From the NCBI GenBank assembly GCA_012026795.1, contig VEPM01000032.1:1-49701 (forward strand): a DNA stretch of 49,701 bases, read 5' to 3'. The notes beneath the pieces were generated by a model. That model worked only from the letters and a program-made list of their open reading frames with translations, searched no databases and was not told where the DNA came from. The stretch's first letter is position 1. Each line of letters begins with the position of its first letter. This DNA comes from Candidatus Methanoperedens sp. (GTDB taxonomy: Archaea; Halobacteriota; Methanosarcinia; Methanosarcinales; Methanoperedenaceae). Shown piece by piece: positions 41,801-49,701 of this stretch. The translations under genes were made by a program, and so were the position numbers.

Positions 41801-42918
41801 ACCAATATTATTACCAGCAATGAACCAATTGCAAATACTACTTCAAATGCAGGTGCTTTTGTTGTTGCAACGGGTATAGCTGTCATTGTTGCTGATGGAG
41901 CAGGGGTCGCCTGTGCTGTGAAGACCATTTTGCTTACACCATTCTCATAGCTGTGCCTTACCTGCGCATTATCGAATATGGCCGTTCCAAAGGAATATTC
42001 CTTCTTCAGGTCAGAGAATTGCACATCATACTGGCTTCCAGTTACAAGTTTTCTACCGTATTCCATTGTCCACATGCCACCGTTATAGACAGCCATGGCT
42101 TTTATATCAGCCCGGTCTCCTGTCGGAGGTCTTGTAACAATAGCTGCTATTTCATCGTCAGCTTTATATGTATCGGTGAATGGCTGTTTTTCCGCATCGA
42201 TAATCCAGTATGGTGGGGCTGGTTGGTCTGCTGAAGTATAGTTTGGAGAGGTATTAGCAGCATTGATGTTAGTAAAGTATGGCACAAGCCCCGGGTCGCT
42301 CTTTCTCCCTGCATCTGCCGCTGTTGCTTTATTGTATCTTGTGGAATCAAGATACTGGTCGTCTATATAACCTGATGGATTTGTTCGCACAAGTTTTGCA
42401 TGCCAGATATCTGCCATTTCACCCGGATTTGGTGTGTATTTGTTGCCGAAGGGTTTTCCGGCTTCACCTGCGTGGCATGTTGAAAAACAACCAGTGGTTT
42501 CAAATGCCGGAGTATTAATATTCCATATCTGGGCAAATTTGTCCTCATAGTACTTGTTGTTGTCGCCGCCTTTATCATCAGGATCTTTGAGCTGCTTCCA
42601 TGTGCCGTTTGCCTGTTTAATCCAGGGCTCACGCCTCATGCTTTCGGTTGGATCGTTCCAAGTTGCAAGGAAATATACAGAGTCGCCTGTATAAACGCTT
42701 TTTAGTGTAACTGTATGAGATCCCGTATTTGCTCCACCAGCTACATTAACCGTCATTGCAGTTGCCTGGTCCCATATCGTATCTGGCACGCCATCAATTA
42801 CCGGAGCCTTTGCCACCATCAAAGAATTAAGGGTGCCGGCAGATGCATACCCTATGCCAAAAGACAACAGTATTCCCAAACCTAACACTATTAATCCATT
42901 AACTTTCCATATATTCAT
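41788..42918 (-). CDS. EB_dh-like c-type cytochrome with PGF-CTERM-like tail
   Basis: 376 residues. Signal peptide (LIVLGLGILLSFGIGYASA). The exported domain (about 28-330) has the ethylbenzene-dehydrogenase-related (DOMON-like) plan: APVIDGVPDTIWDQA, TLKSVYTGDSVYFLATWNDPTES, KFAQIWNINTPAF. A single haem c site reads C144-F-S-T-C148-H149, the CX3CH form instead of CX2CH, followed by EMADIWHAKL with a possible distal His. The C-terminus has an Ala/Thr/Pro linker, then APAFEVVFAIGSLLVIIL and VRRR, a PGF-CTERM-like signal. The cytochrome would be displayed on the outer surface, suitable for extracellular electron transfer. Strong SD GGGAGG. Direct repeats and a TATA box precede it. Confidence 0.88.
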   Translation of the reverse strand: MNIWKVNGLIVLGLGILLSFGIGYASAGTLNSLMVAKAPVIDGVPDTIWDQATAMTVNVAGGANTGSHTVTLKSVYTGDSVYFLATWNDPTESMRREPWIKQANGTWKQLKDPDDKGGDNNKYYEDKFAQIWNINTPAFETTGCFSTCHAGEAGKPFGNKYTPNPGEMADIWHAKLVRTNPSGYIDDQYLDSTRYNKATAADAGRKSDPGLVPYFTNINAANTSPNYTSADQPAPPYWIIDAEKQPFTDTYKADDEIAAIVTRPPTGDRADIKAMAVYNGGMWTMEYGRKLVTGSQYDVQFSDLKKEYSFGTAIFDNAQVRHSYENGVSKMVFTAQATPAPSATMTAIPVATTKAPAFEVVFAIGSLLVIILVRRR

Positions 42919-42992
42919 ATAACTCCTCCCAGATAAATCGCATGCACTCTATACTCCATTGTAATGCTACAAAATGCTTTTTATCTGTGTCA

Positions 42993-43027
42993 ATAAATTT
43001 GTTTCTTCTATTATATAAATTTGTTTC
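42993..43027. promoter_or_regulatory. Direct repeat ATAAATTTGTTTC around the cytochrome TATA box
   Basis: The 13-bp sequence occurs at 42993-43005 and 43015-43027, start to start 22 bp, about two helical turns, so both copies face the same side of the DNA. The second copy overlaps the TATA box. This is a good layout for a repressor operator. Confidence 0.45.
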
Positions 43028-43055
43028 AACAACTATAAAAATGGTAAACGGATGA

Positions 43056-43232
43056 TGTTGTTTTCATGTCGATCTGATTTATGCTGATGGGCGTCTGTCG
43101 GGAAAGATGCCCTGGGGTTACGCACATTTGCGCCCTGCAGACAAATATCACTCTCTTACGGACCCTGACGTCATTGTTGCTCTTGCAGCGCTTCTTTCGG
43201 ACATAACTATAACATTTATGAAGATACGTTAA
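43056..43232 (+). pseudogene. C-terminal coding remnant, unknown family
   Basis: 58 codons without a start, open after a stop at 43053. The translation contains VDLIYADGRLSGKMPWGYAH and LRPADKYHSLTDPDVIVALA before the stop. Codon use and composition look like real protein. A TATA-like CTATAAAAA lies just upstream. It may be the end of a gene truncated by rearrangement, or a gene with a frameshift near 43055. I do not recognise it. Confidence 0.35.
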
Positions 43233-43361
43233 GCATCCTCTCGATTGCAATAACAATCTTTATCTCATTTCAGCTTGAAATGAGCATGTAATCTTGATTA
43301 AACAGCCTACAAAACCAGAAAACTGTAAATATGTTTGATTTTATCCAGGGAGACTATTTGA

Positions 43362-46300
43362 ATGAAATTTGCCGCAAGCGCAGCAATGCTTGCTTATTTT
43401 AGTGCTCTTGAAACAGAGCTTAACCGTGCTATCGAGCTGGCCAATCGCGCACGTGCTAACGGCGCCGACCCGACTCCGGGAATTGAAATACCAATAGCAA
43501 AAGACCTTGCAGACAGGGTTGAGAAACTCCTTTCTATTGAAGGAGTCGCAAAAAAGCTCAGGGAACTTGAATCAACGATGTCGCGTGAGGAAGCCGCCCT
43601 CCAGGTGGCAATTGCTGTTGCCAAGGGTGAAATAAAAAAGTTTGAATCGGACAGGGACGCCATAGAAGCTGCGGTGAGGGTTGCAATGGCAGTCCTCACA
43701 GAAGGCGTGGTGGCTGCACCTATCGAAGGAATCGCCAAGATCGACCTTGCAAAAAACGACGACGGTACAGATTATATCAGGACATATTATGCGGGTCCGA
43801 TAAGGAGTGCTGGGGGCACTGCACAGGCACTGTCTGTTCTTGCTGCCGATTATGTGCGGGCGAACCTGGGGATCGCACGTTTTGTCCCGCGGCCTGAAGA
43901 GGTTGAACGATATGTTGAAGAGATCACGGCATACAGGCGGGTAGCGAATTTACAGTATCTGCCATCAGATGATGAGATCCGCCTGATAGTCAGGAACTGC
44001 CCGATATGCATTGACGGTGAACCCACAGAGGAAGCTGAAGTGGAAGGGCGGCGTGACCTTGCGCGTATCGAGACGAACAGGATCAGGGGCGGAATGGCGC
44101 TCGTTATTGCTGAAGGCATTGCCCTCAAAGCGCCAAAGGTGAAAAAGCACGTTGACAAGCTTAAACTTGAAGGCTGGGACTGGCTCGATAAATTCGTGGT
44201 CACTGTAAAAACCGATGATGCATCGGCCCAGCTTAAGCCCAAGGATAAGTACCTGCAGGATCTGATCGCAGGCAGGCCCGTTTTCTCATATCCTTCAAAA
44301 CCTGGCGGCTTCAGGCTCAGGTATGGCAGGGGCAGGAACACAAGCTTTGCAGCCGCAGGTATCAGTCCGGCCGCGATGGCATTAATGGATGATTTTATTG
44401 CTGCCGGCACCCAGATAAAAGTCGAGAGGCCTGGAAAAGCCGCAGGCATAGCCCCTGTGGATACAATCGATGGTCCTACAGTGCGCCTGCTCAATGGTGA
44501 TGTCCTGAGAATCAGTACAGAAGAGGAAGCAAAAAAAATAAGACCATCCGTACAGAAGATCCTTGATATTGGCGAGATACTGATCAATTTCGGGGATTTT
44601 CTTGAGAATAACCATCCGCTTGTTCCATCATCCTACTGTTTTGAATGGTGGCTCCAAGAGCTTGCTGCAAAAACATTAACAAAAGAACTTGGCGACCTTA
44701 AAAATCCCACTGCTGAAAAAGCGCTTTTTTTATCAGATACTTATAAAGTGCCGCTGCATCCTGAATACACATACCTCTGGCATGATATTTCAATTGATGA
44801 GTTTTCCCGGCTTGCTGAATATATCGGGATAAATGGAAAATATTCTGACAAACTAACATTTCCGAATGATGATAAAATAAAGACAATTCTTGAAGTCCTG
44901 CTTGTCCCTCATATAGTTCGTGAAAAGGTGATTTTTATTGATGAACCGCTTCCCCTGATGAGATGTCTTGGTCTTGATTCAAGTCTTAAAAAGAACTGGA
45001 CAAATACCGAGTCAAGTATCCTGGATATGGTCTCAAAAGCAAGCGGGATAACAATCAGGGCCCGTGCTCCTATCAGGATCGGGGCACGGATGGGACGTCC
45101 TGAGAAATCTGATAAGCGTGAAATGAAACCAGCGCCACATGTGCTTTTCCCGATAGGAGGTGCTGGTGGCAAGAGGCGCTCTCTTGTAGATGTGAAAGAT
45201 TTTGTGGACGATGAAGAGGACAAAGAGAAAAATAATGAATTCAGGAATAGCGAGCTCCAGACCGGATTAACATACCAGAAAGGAAAAGTCGGGACAATAA
45301 GCGTCCAGATTGGGAGCCGCATATGCCCTGCATGTAAGAACAGGACTTTCAAGAACAGGTGCACCTGTGGAGAATTCACCCATCCGCTTTTTAAATGTGA
45401 GTCATGTGGAATTGAAGTAAACAACTCGTTTGCAGGGACTAACCCGATATGCCCGAAATGTAAAAAAGAAACCACATCTGTCACTGAAATGGATATTGAT
45501 TTCTTGTCTGAATACCAGAAGGCGCTTGATAAAGTCGGGGAACGAGATGTTTACAAACCCAAAGGCGTTCTTGGCCTTACTTCAAAAAACAAGACGCCTG
45601 AGCCGCTGGAAAAAGGAGTGCTCAGGGCAAAACATGATGTTGTGATGTTCAAGGATGGGACTGTGAGGTATGACCTCTCGGATATGCCTCTAACGCATAT
45701 TAAACCAAGAGAACTCGGTGTCTCGGTTTCGAAATTTAAAGAACTTGGTTATGTGAATGACACATACGGAAATCCGCTTGTTGATGAGAACCAGATCCTT
45801 GAACTTAAAGTTCAGGATATTGTTGTTTCAAAGGATTGCGCTGAATACCTTCTGAAAACCGCGCGATTTATAGATGATCTTTTAACGAGATATTATAAAG
45901 TTGAACCTTATTATAATGTCGAAAGAATTGACGATCTGATCGGGAAATTAGTGATAGGGCTTGCTCCCCACACCTCGGCTGGCGTTCTTGCCCGCCTTGT
46001 GGGCTTTACCACAGCGTCTGTTGGCTATGGGCATCCGTTCTTCCATGCAGCTAAGAGGCGAAACTGCTTCCAGGGGGATGAAAAATTATTGGTCCAAAGA
46101 GGAGATGGCTTTGAACTTTTAACAATCCGCGAGCTTGTTGAGAGCAAACTTATCGGAAATACCGAAAAAGATGATTTTGGAACTGAATACAAGAAAATAA
46201 GCGGCCTGAGAACATTTGCCTTCAATATAAAAACAAAAAAATTCGAACTGGCAGATATAACACATGTTTCAAAACATCTTGCTCCTGAAAAGCTGATCGA

Positions 46301-48221
46301 AATAAAAACCAAAAGCGGCAGAAAGATAGTGGTAACAAAGGATCATAATTTCCCGGATAGTTCAGGAGAAAAAATGAGGGCGCAGGATGCAGATGAATTA
46401 TTGATCCCCTGGAATCTTGAAAGACCCCGCATCGAAAATAAAGAGAATATTGACCTGCTTTCGATAACAGACGCGCAGGACGTAATGATAAGGACTGAAA
46501 GCGATGTTTTCGAGGATGACGTACAATTTTCGCAGATAAGCAACAGTCTTGGAATGAGTTATAAGACATTTACCAATTACATTTACAGGAAGTCATATCC
46601 TTTAGAGATAGTCAATAGATTCAATCCTGAAGTGATCGATACAGGAAATTACCTGCTGGGGAACAAGAGAGATAAGGTTTCAATAAAACCCGGCATAACG
46701 GTTAACGAGGATTTCTTATCACTGTTAGGATTTTATTTAGCAGAGGGATTTATAAAGAAAAATCAAAATAATTGTCACCAGGTATCTATAACCGCTACTA
46801 AAGAATGGACCAGGCACATATTAAAAGAAAAAATAAATACTGTTTTTGGTTTGTCACCCAGTATTTCAGGAAACCATATAACGATTTGCTCAAGATTTGT
46901 CTTAGAGCTGTTTGAAAATCTGAATATCGGAAAAGATGCAAAAACAAAAAAGGTTCCAGATTTTGTGTATTCCCTGCCACAGGATAAAATAAGTGCATTT
47001 TTGGGAGGTTATTTCACAGGAGATGGCTCGTGTTCCCTGCAAAGCACTTTAGAGGTCAATGTAACTTCAGTAAATAAATGGCTTATTGACGGGACGTCCT
47101 TCCTCTTGATGTTTTCCGGGATCAAGCACTCTATCTATGAGGAAGAAAGGGCAGTAAAAAGTGATCTTATCCTAAAATTCTATGGAAAACCGAAATTAAT
47201 CCATTCCTATAAAATAAGGATATACGGGAAAGAAGCAAGAAAATTCATTGAAGACATAGGCTTTCTTGGTGAAAAACAAAAGCATGCCAAAGATATGCTC
47301 AAAAAATGGCTGGCTAAAGAAGGTAAGACAAGAACCAATTTTGATGAAGATGTGTTTATTGATAAAATAGTAGAAAAGAAAGAGATAAACACTGATGATA
47401 AATATGTATATAACCTGACAGTCGATACCCATCATACTCTCATTTGCTCAGGAATTACTACATTCCAGTGTGACGGTGACGAAGACTGCGTGATGCTCTT
47501 GATGGACGGCCTCCTGAACTTCTCCCGCTCGTACTTACCCGACAGGCGCGGCGGACAGATGGATGCACCGCTTGTCCTGACTTCGCGTATTGATCCGAAT
47601 GAAGTGGATAAGGAGGCGCATAATGTGGATGTGCTTTTCCAGTATCCTCTTGCGTTCTATGAGGCAACGCAGAAGTACACAAATGCCAAAGAACTTGTCA
47701 AGATCATGGATACTGTTAGCGGACGGCTCGGCACTCCTGGACAGTATGAAGGCTTCGGATTTACCCATGATACTGCAAATATAGCAGCGGGTCCGACAAA
47801 TAGCGCCTACAAGACCCTGGGGACGATGATCGAAAAAATGGATGCGCAGCTTGGGCTTGCCCGGAAAATAAAAGCTGTTGACCCCCAGGATGTGGCAGAA
47901 AGGGTCATAAATTCTCATTTCCTTCCCGACCTTATCGGGAACCTGCGGTCGTTCTCGAAACAGAAGGTAAGATGCACGAAATGCAACGCCAAATACAGGC
48001 GCCCGCCCCTGCAGGGGACATGCCCGAGGTGCGGCGGGAATATCGTGCTGACGGTGCATGAGGGCTCGGTGAGGAAATATCTTGAGACGAGCCTGAGAAT
48101 TGCGGATGAGTATAATGTGCGGCATTATACGAAGCAGAGGCTTGAGCTGCTTGAGATCGAGATGAAGTCGCTGTTTGAGAGCGATAAGGTGAAGCAGAAG
48201 GGGCTGGCGGATTTTATGTGA
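43362..48221 (+). CDS. polC: DNA polymerase D (PolII) large subunit DP2, interrupted by an intein
   Basis: 1619 residues including a 468-residue intein, leaving a 1151-residue mature DP2. DP2 is the catalytic subunit of the archaeal replicative polymerase, working with DP1 and PCNA. Landmarks: [17 protein letters not shown] (N-terminal domain), [19 protein letters not shown] near 145, the [11 protein letters not shown] region, a Zn segment CPACKNRTF...CTCGEF...CESCG...CPKC near 653-705, the catalytic RRN/CDGDEDC Asp cluster at the intein junction (901 and 1370), [13 protein letters not shown], and a C-terminal Zn ribbon (CTKCNAKY...CPRCGG). GGGAG SD 11 nt before the ATG. DP1 is not in the window. 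Confidence 0.97.
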   Translation: MKFAASAAMLAYFSALETELNRAIELANRARANGADPTPGIEIPIAKDLADRVEKLLSIEGVAKKLRELESTMSREEAALQVAIAVAKGEIKKFESDRDAIEAAVRVAMAVLTEGVVAAPIEGIAKIDLAKNDDGTDYIRTYYAGPIRSAGGTAQALSVLAADYVRANLGIARFVPRPEEVERYVEEITAYRRVANLQYLPSDDEIRLIVRNCPICIDGEPTEEAEVEGRRDLARIETNRIRGGMALVIAEGIALKAPKVKKHVDKLKLEGWDWLDKFVVTVKTDDASAQLKPKDKYLQDLIAGRPVFSYPSKPGGFRLRYGRGRNTSFAAAGISPAAMALMDDFIAAGTQIKVERPGKAAGIAPVDTIDGPTVRLLNGDVLRISTEEEAKKIRPSVQKILDIGEILINFGDFLENNHPLVPSSYCFEWWLQELAAKTLTKELGDLKNPTAEKALFLSDTYKVPLHPEYTYLWHDISIDEFSRLAEYIGINGKYSDKLTFPNDDKIKTILEVLLVPHIVREKVIFIDEPLPLMRCLGLDSSLKKNWTNTESSILDMVSKASGITIRARAPIRIGARMGRPEKSDKREMKPAPHVLFPIGGAGGKRRSLVDVKDFVDDEEDKEKNNEFRNSELQTGLTYQKGKVGTISVQIGSRICPACKNRTFKNRCTCGEFTHPLFKCESCGIEVNNSFAGTNPICPKCKKETTSVTEMDIDFLSEYQKALDKVGERDVYKPKGVLGLTSKNKTPEPLEKGVLRAKHDVVMFKDGTVRYDLSDMPLTHIKPRELGVSVSKFKELGYVNDTYGNPLVDENQILELKVQDIVVSKDCAEYLLKTARFIDDLLTRYYKVEPYYNVERIDDLIGKLVIGLAPHTSAGVLARLVGFTTASVGYGHPFFHAAKRRNCFQGDEKLLVQRGDGFELLTIRELVESKLIGNTEKDDFGTEYKKISGLRTFAFNIKTKKFELADITHVSKHLAPEKLIEIKTKSGRKIVVTKDHNFPDSSGEKMRAQDADELLIPWNLERPRIENKENIDLLSITDAQDVMIRTESDVFEDDVQFSQISNSLGMSYKTFTNYIYRKSYPLEIVNRFNPEVIDTGNYLLGNKRDKVSIKPGITVNEDFLSLLGFYLAEGFIKKNQNNCHQVSITATKEWTRHILKEKINTVFGLSPSISGNHITICSRFVLELFENLNIGKDAKTKKVPDFVYSLPQDKISAFLGGYFTGDGSCSLQSTLEVNVTSVNKWLIDGTSFLLMFSGIKHSIYEEERAVKSDLILKFYGKPKLIHSYKIRIYGKEARKFIEDIGFLGEKQKHAKDMLKKWLAKEGKTRTNFDEDVFIDKIVEKKEINTDDKYVYNLTVDTHHTLICSGITTFQCDGDEDCVMLLMDGLLNFSRSYLPDRRGGQMDAPLVLTSRIDPNEVDKEAHNVDVLFQYPLAFYEATQKYTNAKELVKIMDTVSGRLGTPGQYEGFGFTHDTANIAAGPTNSAYKTLGTMIEKMDAQLGLARKIKAVDPQDVAERVINSHFLPDLIGNLRSFSKQKVRCTKCNAKYRRPPLQGTCPRCGGNIVLTVHEGSVRKYLETSLRIADEYNVRHYTKQRLELLEIEMKSLFESDKVKQKGLADFM
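46065..47468 (+). other. PolC intein with LAGLIDADG homing endonuclease
   Basis: Residues 902-1369 of the precursor. It begins with Cys (CFQGDEKLL, block A) and contains block [13 protein letters not shown] (T-x-x-H). Two dodecapeptide motifs, [10 protein letters not shown] and [10 protein letters not shown], keep their acidic residues, so the endonuclease may be active. Block F is [13 protein letters not shown]. The end is ITTFQ followed by extein Cys 1370, so the last residue is Gln, as reported for the Pyrococcus abyssi PolII intein, and the penultimate is Phe where His is usual. The extein join would give RRN-CDGDED, rebuilding the catalytic motif. Confidence 0.93.
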
Positions 48222-48234
48222 GGGATATGTTTAT

Positions 48235-49548
48235 TTATGTTCTTCCGTCTACTTTACTCATAATTTGTAAGATCTCTTCAGGAATTTGTTTCATATGGTT
48301 GACGAGGAGAGCTTTTGTTTGAGAAACTGGCTTGCTCATACCCAGTTTCAAAAAAATTGAGTCTAATTTTTCTTTTCCATTACCCTTTGAATTTTTAATT
48401 GCAACCTCCACATCTTCAATAGCTTTGTTCGTTAGTTTCGAAATCGCCTCTGATTCGATAAGATAATCCTCTATTTCTTTTTTGAGCAGGATATGAAACT
48501 GCTCTGAGGAAAAATCTTTCTTTAATTTTTTTTCTTTCTCTTCTTTAATGTTATCCGAGTCTGCAACAATCATGAAGGGGATTGGAATTCTTGTTTTTTT
48601 AAGGAATTTACCAGTTTCGACGAGTTTTTCAAACCCTCCTCCATTTTCAGTTCCACATGTTATGATTTTTTGTTTTTGAATATTCATTCCATTTTTAATG
48701 AAAAATTGCATCCAGATTTCAAAATCATCTTTCCCTTCTATTAAGAAAATGAAAGAAGGATTTTTAGTATGTAAAATCCAACTTTTAGGAATCCCTGCTT
48801 TTTCCAGTATTTCATCTATGTTACTGAAATCTTTTAATTCTACTATTTTAGTTTCACCAGCTTCTTTTATTACCACAAATAATTTATTAAAAGGCATGCT
48901 ATCTATTAGAACAGGGGAATGAGTTGTTAAAATAAATTGCTTGTCCTCATTTATCGAAACCTCATTAATTATGGACATGAACTTGGAAATAGCATCCCCA
49001 TGAAGATGTGATTCAAGTTCCTCGATTGCTAATAAACTTCCTTTAGGGGTTGAATGAAGTAGTGTAATTAAGTATATTATTTCCTTAGTTCCAGATGATA
49101 CATGCTTCCACATAAATCCTGTATTCCCAAATGGCTGTTCGGTTATTGAAAGGAATACTTCTTGTGTACCTTCTTTTAATGGTGCGCGCACCTCAATAAT
49201 CCCGCCAATTATCTCTCTGACGCTCTGGTTTATTTTTTCAAAGATTTCTCTCTTTGATGATGCAAGAGTATTCAGAGTTTGAGGTAGGTTTCTTGCATCT
49301 GATGCTAATCGAAAATTTCCGCGGGCACTTCCTCCTTCAGGACTTTCTCTAATAGGGTTTAGTTTTCTAAATAAGCCAAAGAAATTATAAAGCATTAATA
49401 ATAAGTCCTCGGATGGTTTCGTTGGACAATGTCCTTTTGGGCTACTTATAAGAGATCTTGAAGGACTCCCTCCTCCTAAAGACTCAAAATTACAGTTTCC
49501 ATTTTTATAGCATTCACCAAAATTTTGAATGGCATTTAGTTGGTACAT
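48235..49548 (-). CDS. OLD-family ATPase/TOPRIM nuclease, N-terminus missing
   Basis: 437 residues from the first ATG. The open frame runs to 49635, where a stop (49636-49638) blocks it. The C-terminal half of the ABC-type ATPase domain is present: signature SSGTKEIIYLI near 180, Walker B SLLAIEELESHLH near 200, and H-loop FILTTHSP near 235. The TOPRIM domain follows: FLIEGKDDFEIWMQF (Glu near 293) and PFMIVADSDNIKEE (DxD near 345). The Walker A (GxxGxGKS) expected in the first 50 residues is not found here or in the other frames to the window edge. Either the 5-prime part lies beyond a frameshift and the edge, or the gene is truncated. OLD proteins act in anti-phage defence. Codon use is more AT-rich than the polymerase gene. 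Confidence 0.75.
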   Translation of the reverse strand: MYQLNAIQNFGECYKNGNCNFESLGGGSPSRSLISSPKGHCPTKPSEDLLLMLYNFFGLFRKLNPIRESPEGGSARGNFRLASDARNLPQTLNTLASSKREIFEKINQSVREIIGGIIEVRAPLKEGTQEVFLSITEQPFGNTGFMWKHVSSGTKEIIYLITLLHSTPKGSLLAIEELESHLHGDAISKFMSIINEVSINEDKQFILTTHSPVLIDSMPFNKLFVVIKEAGETKIVELKDFSNIDEILEKAGIPKSWILHTKNPSFIFLIEGKDDFEIWMQFFIKNGMNIQKQKIITCGTENGGGFEKLVETGKFLKKTRIPIPFMIVADSDNIKEEKEKKLKKDFSSEQFHILLKKEIEDYLIESEAISKLTNKAIEDVEVAIKNSKGNGKEKLDSIFLKLGMSKPVSQTKALLVNHMKQIPEEILQIMSKVDGRT

Positions 49549-49701
49549 ACTATTTTTGTCCCAAAAGCCATTAGCGAATAGAATTTCTTTTTCTTTTATA
49601 TATATCCCACATTCCGCACATGGTGCCCGTTGATTTTATATAATCAAAATAAGAATCAACCGGCATGGAATATTCGAGTAAAAACATTGATCACCTTGGT
49701 A
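49549..49701. other. Right-edge stretch upstream of the OLD-like gene
   Basis: The frame of the OLD-like gene continues for 29 codons to a stop at 49636-49638, including CAECGIYIKEKEILFANGF (a CxxC and a beta-hairpin-like stretch). In another frame an ATG at 49688-49690, after AAGGTGATC, opens MFLLEYSMPVDSYFDYIKST. The two pieces would join if one base were shifted near 49630. The edge prevents a decision. Confidence 0.4.

Larger units (their letters stand above)
42919..43361. other. Region between cytochrome and polymerase genes
   Basis: 443 bp. It holds the cytochrome leader and TATA box (ATTTATATAAT on the minus strand, 43010-43020), the direct repeats, a coding remnant (43056-43232), and a short AT-rich approach to the polymerase gene. 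No full gene is seen. Confidence 0.6.

Noticed and set aside
43026-43256. 76-codon minus-strand frame
   Set aside because: Antisense to the plus-strand remnant, unusual composition, no SD or TATA.

Overview
The window is chromosomal DNA of a euryarchaeon. It encodes the large subunit (DP2) of the archaeal D-family DNA polymerase, aIF2-beta with a TRAM tail, ribosomal protein L10e, archaeal FtsZ, surface proteins ending in PGF-CTERM-like archaeosortase signals, TATA-type promoters (some placing transcription starts on the start codon) and Shine-Dalgarno sites of the GGTGATC/GGAGG kind. A bacterial-type GroES/GroEL pair, a c-type cytochrome, NosD-like beta-helix proteins and a moderately AT-rich composition point to the Methanosarcinales side, plausibly a Methanoperedens-like methane oxidiser. 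That last step is inference; no rRNA is present.

Layout. 1-250: left-edge fragment of an IS200/IS605-type element (tnpB). 276-6204: minus-strand surface protein with beta-propeller-like repeats and a PKD domain; then a small operon of membrane protein, internally deleted DUF3795 protein and a frameshifted AlkZ/HTH_42-like gene; then a squalene-cyclase-fold protein. 6299-13366: small redox-fold ORF, tRNA-Phe, a lipoprotein operon, an LVIVD-repeat surface protein, an RHH-like protein, a SAM hydrolase (DUF62), tRNA-Arg, an FtsZ with a C-terminal membrane anchor, and tRNA-Val. 13698-20486: cell-surface and membrane block with a NosD-like beta-helix protein, a PH-like membrane protein, a repeat plus SPFH protein and a three-repeat secreted protein. 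Two genes of this block share a 77-bp promoter element containing a perfect 8-bp inverted repeat.

20855-28937: the most unusual part. A single protein appears to join a ThiH/HydG-like radical SAM domain, a SIR2-like Rossmann domain that seems to lack the catalytic His, and a FadR-type FCD metal/ligand-binding domain. Facing it tail to tail is an AAA+ ATPase with a long 36-residue HEAT-like repeat array, then an internally duplicated protein of unknown function and a winged-helix regulator. Two archaeal conserved-unknown genes, an MJ0936-type phosphodiesterase and a 52-residue membrane protein follow.

29103-41657: housekeeping. groES-groEL; a four-gene UDP-GlcNAc operon (GlmU-like, glmS, glmM, second GlmU-like); rpl10e-aIF2-beta; two CBS-domain regulators, one fused to ParB; a ferritin-like protein coupled to an endonuclease-IV-like TIM barrel; and two very small genes. 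41788-49701: a CX3CH c-type cytochrome with a surface-sorting tail, a coding remnant, DP2 interrupted by a LAGLIDADG intein in its catalytic motif, and an OLD-family ATPase/TOPRIM nuclease that looks truncated near the right edge.

Functionally, the glm operon supplies UDP-sugars for surface glycosylation, fitting the many secreted proteins with N-glycosylation sequons. The radical SAM-SIR2-FCD protein and its AAA-HEAT neighbour have no assignable pathway and are the best candidates for a new system.
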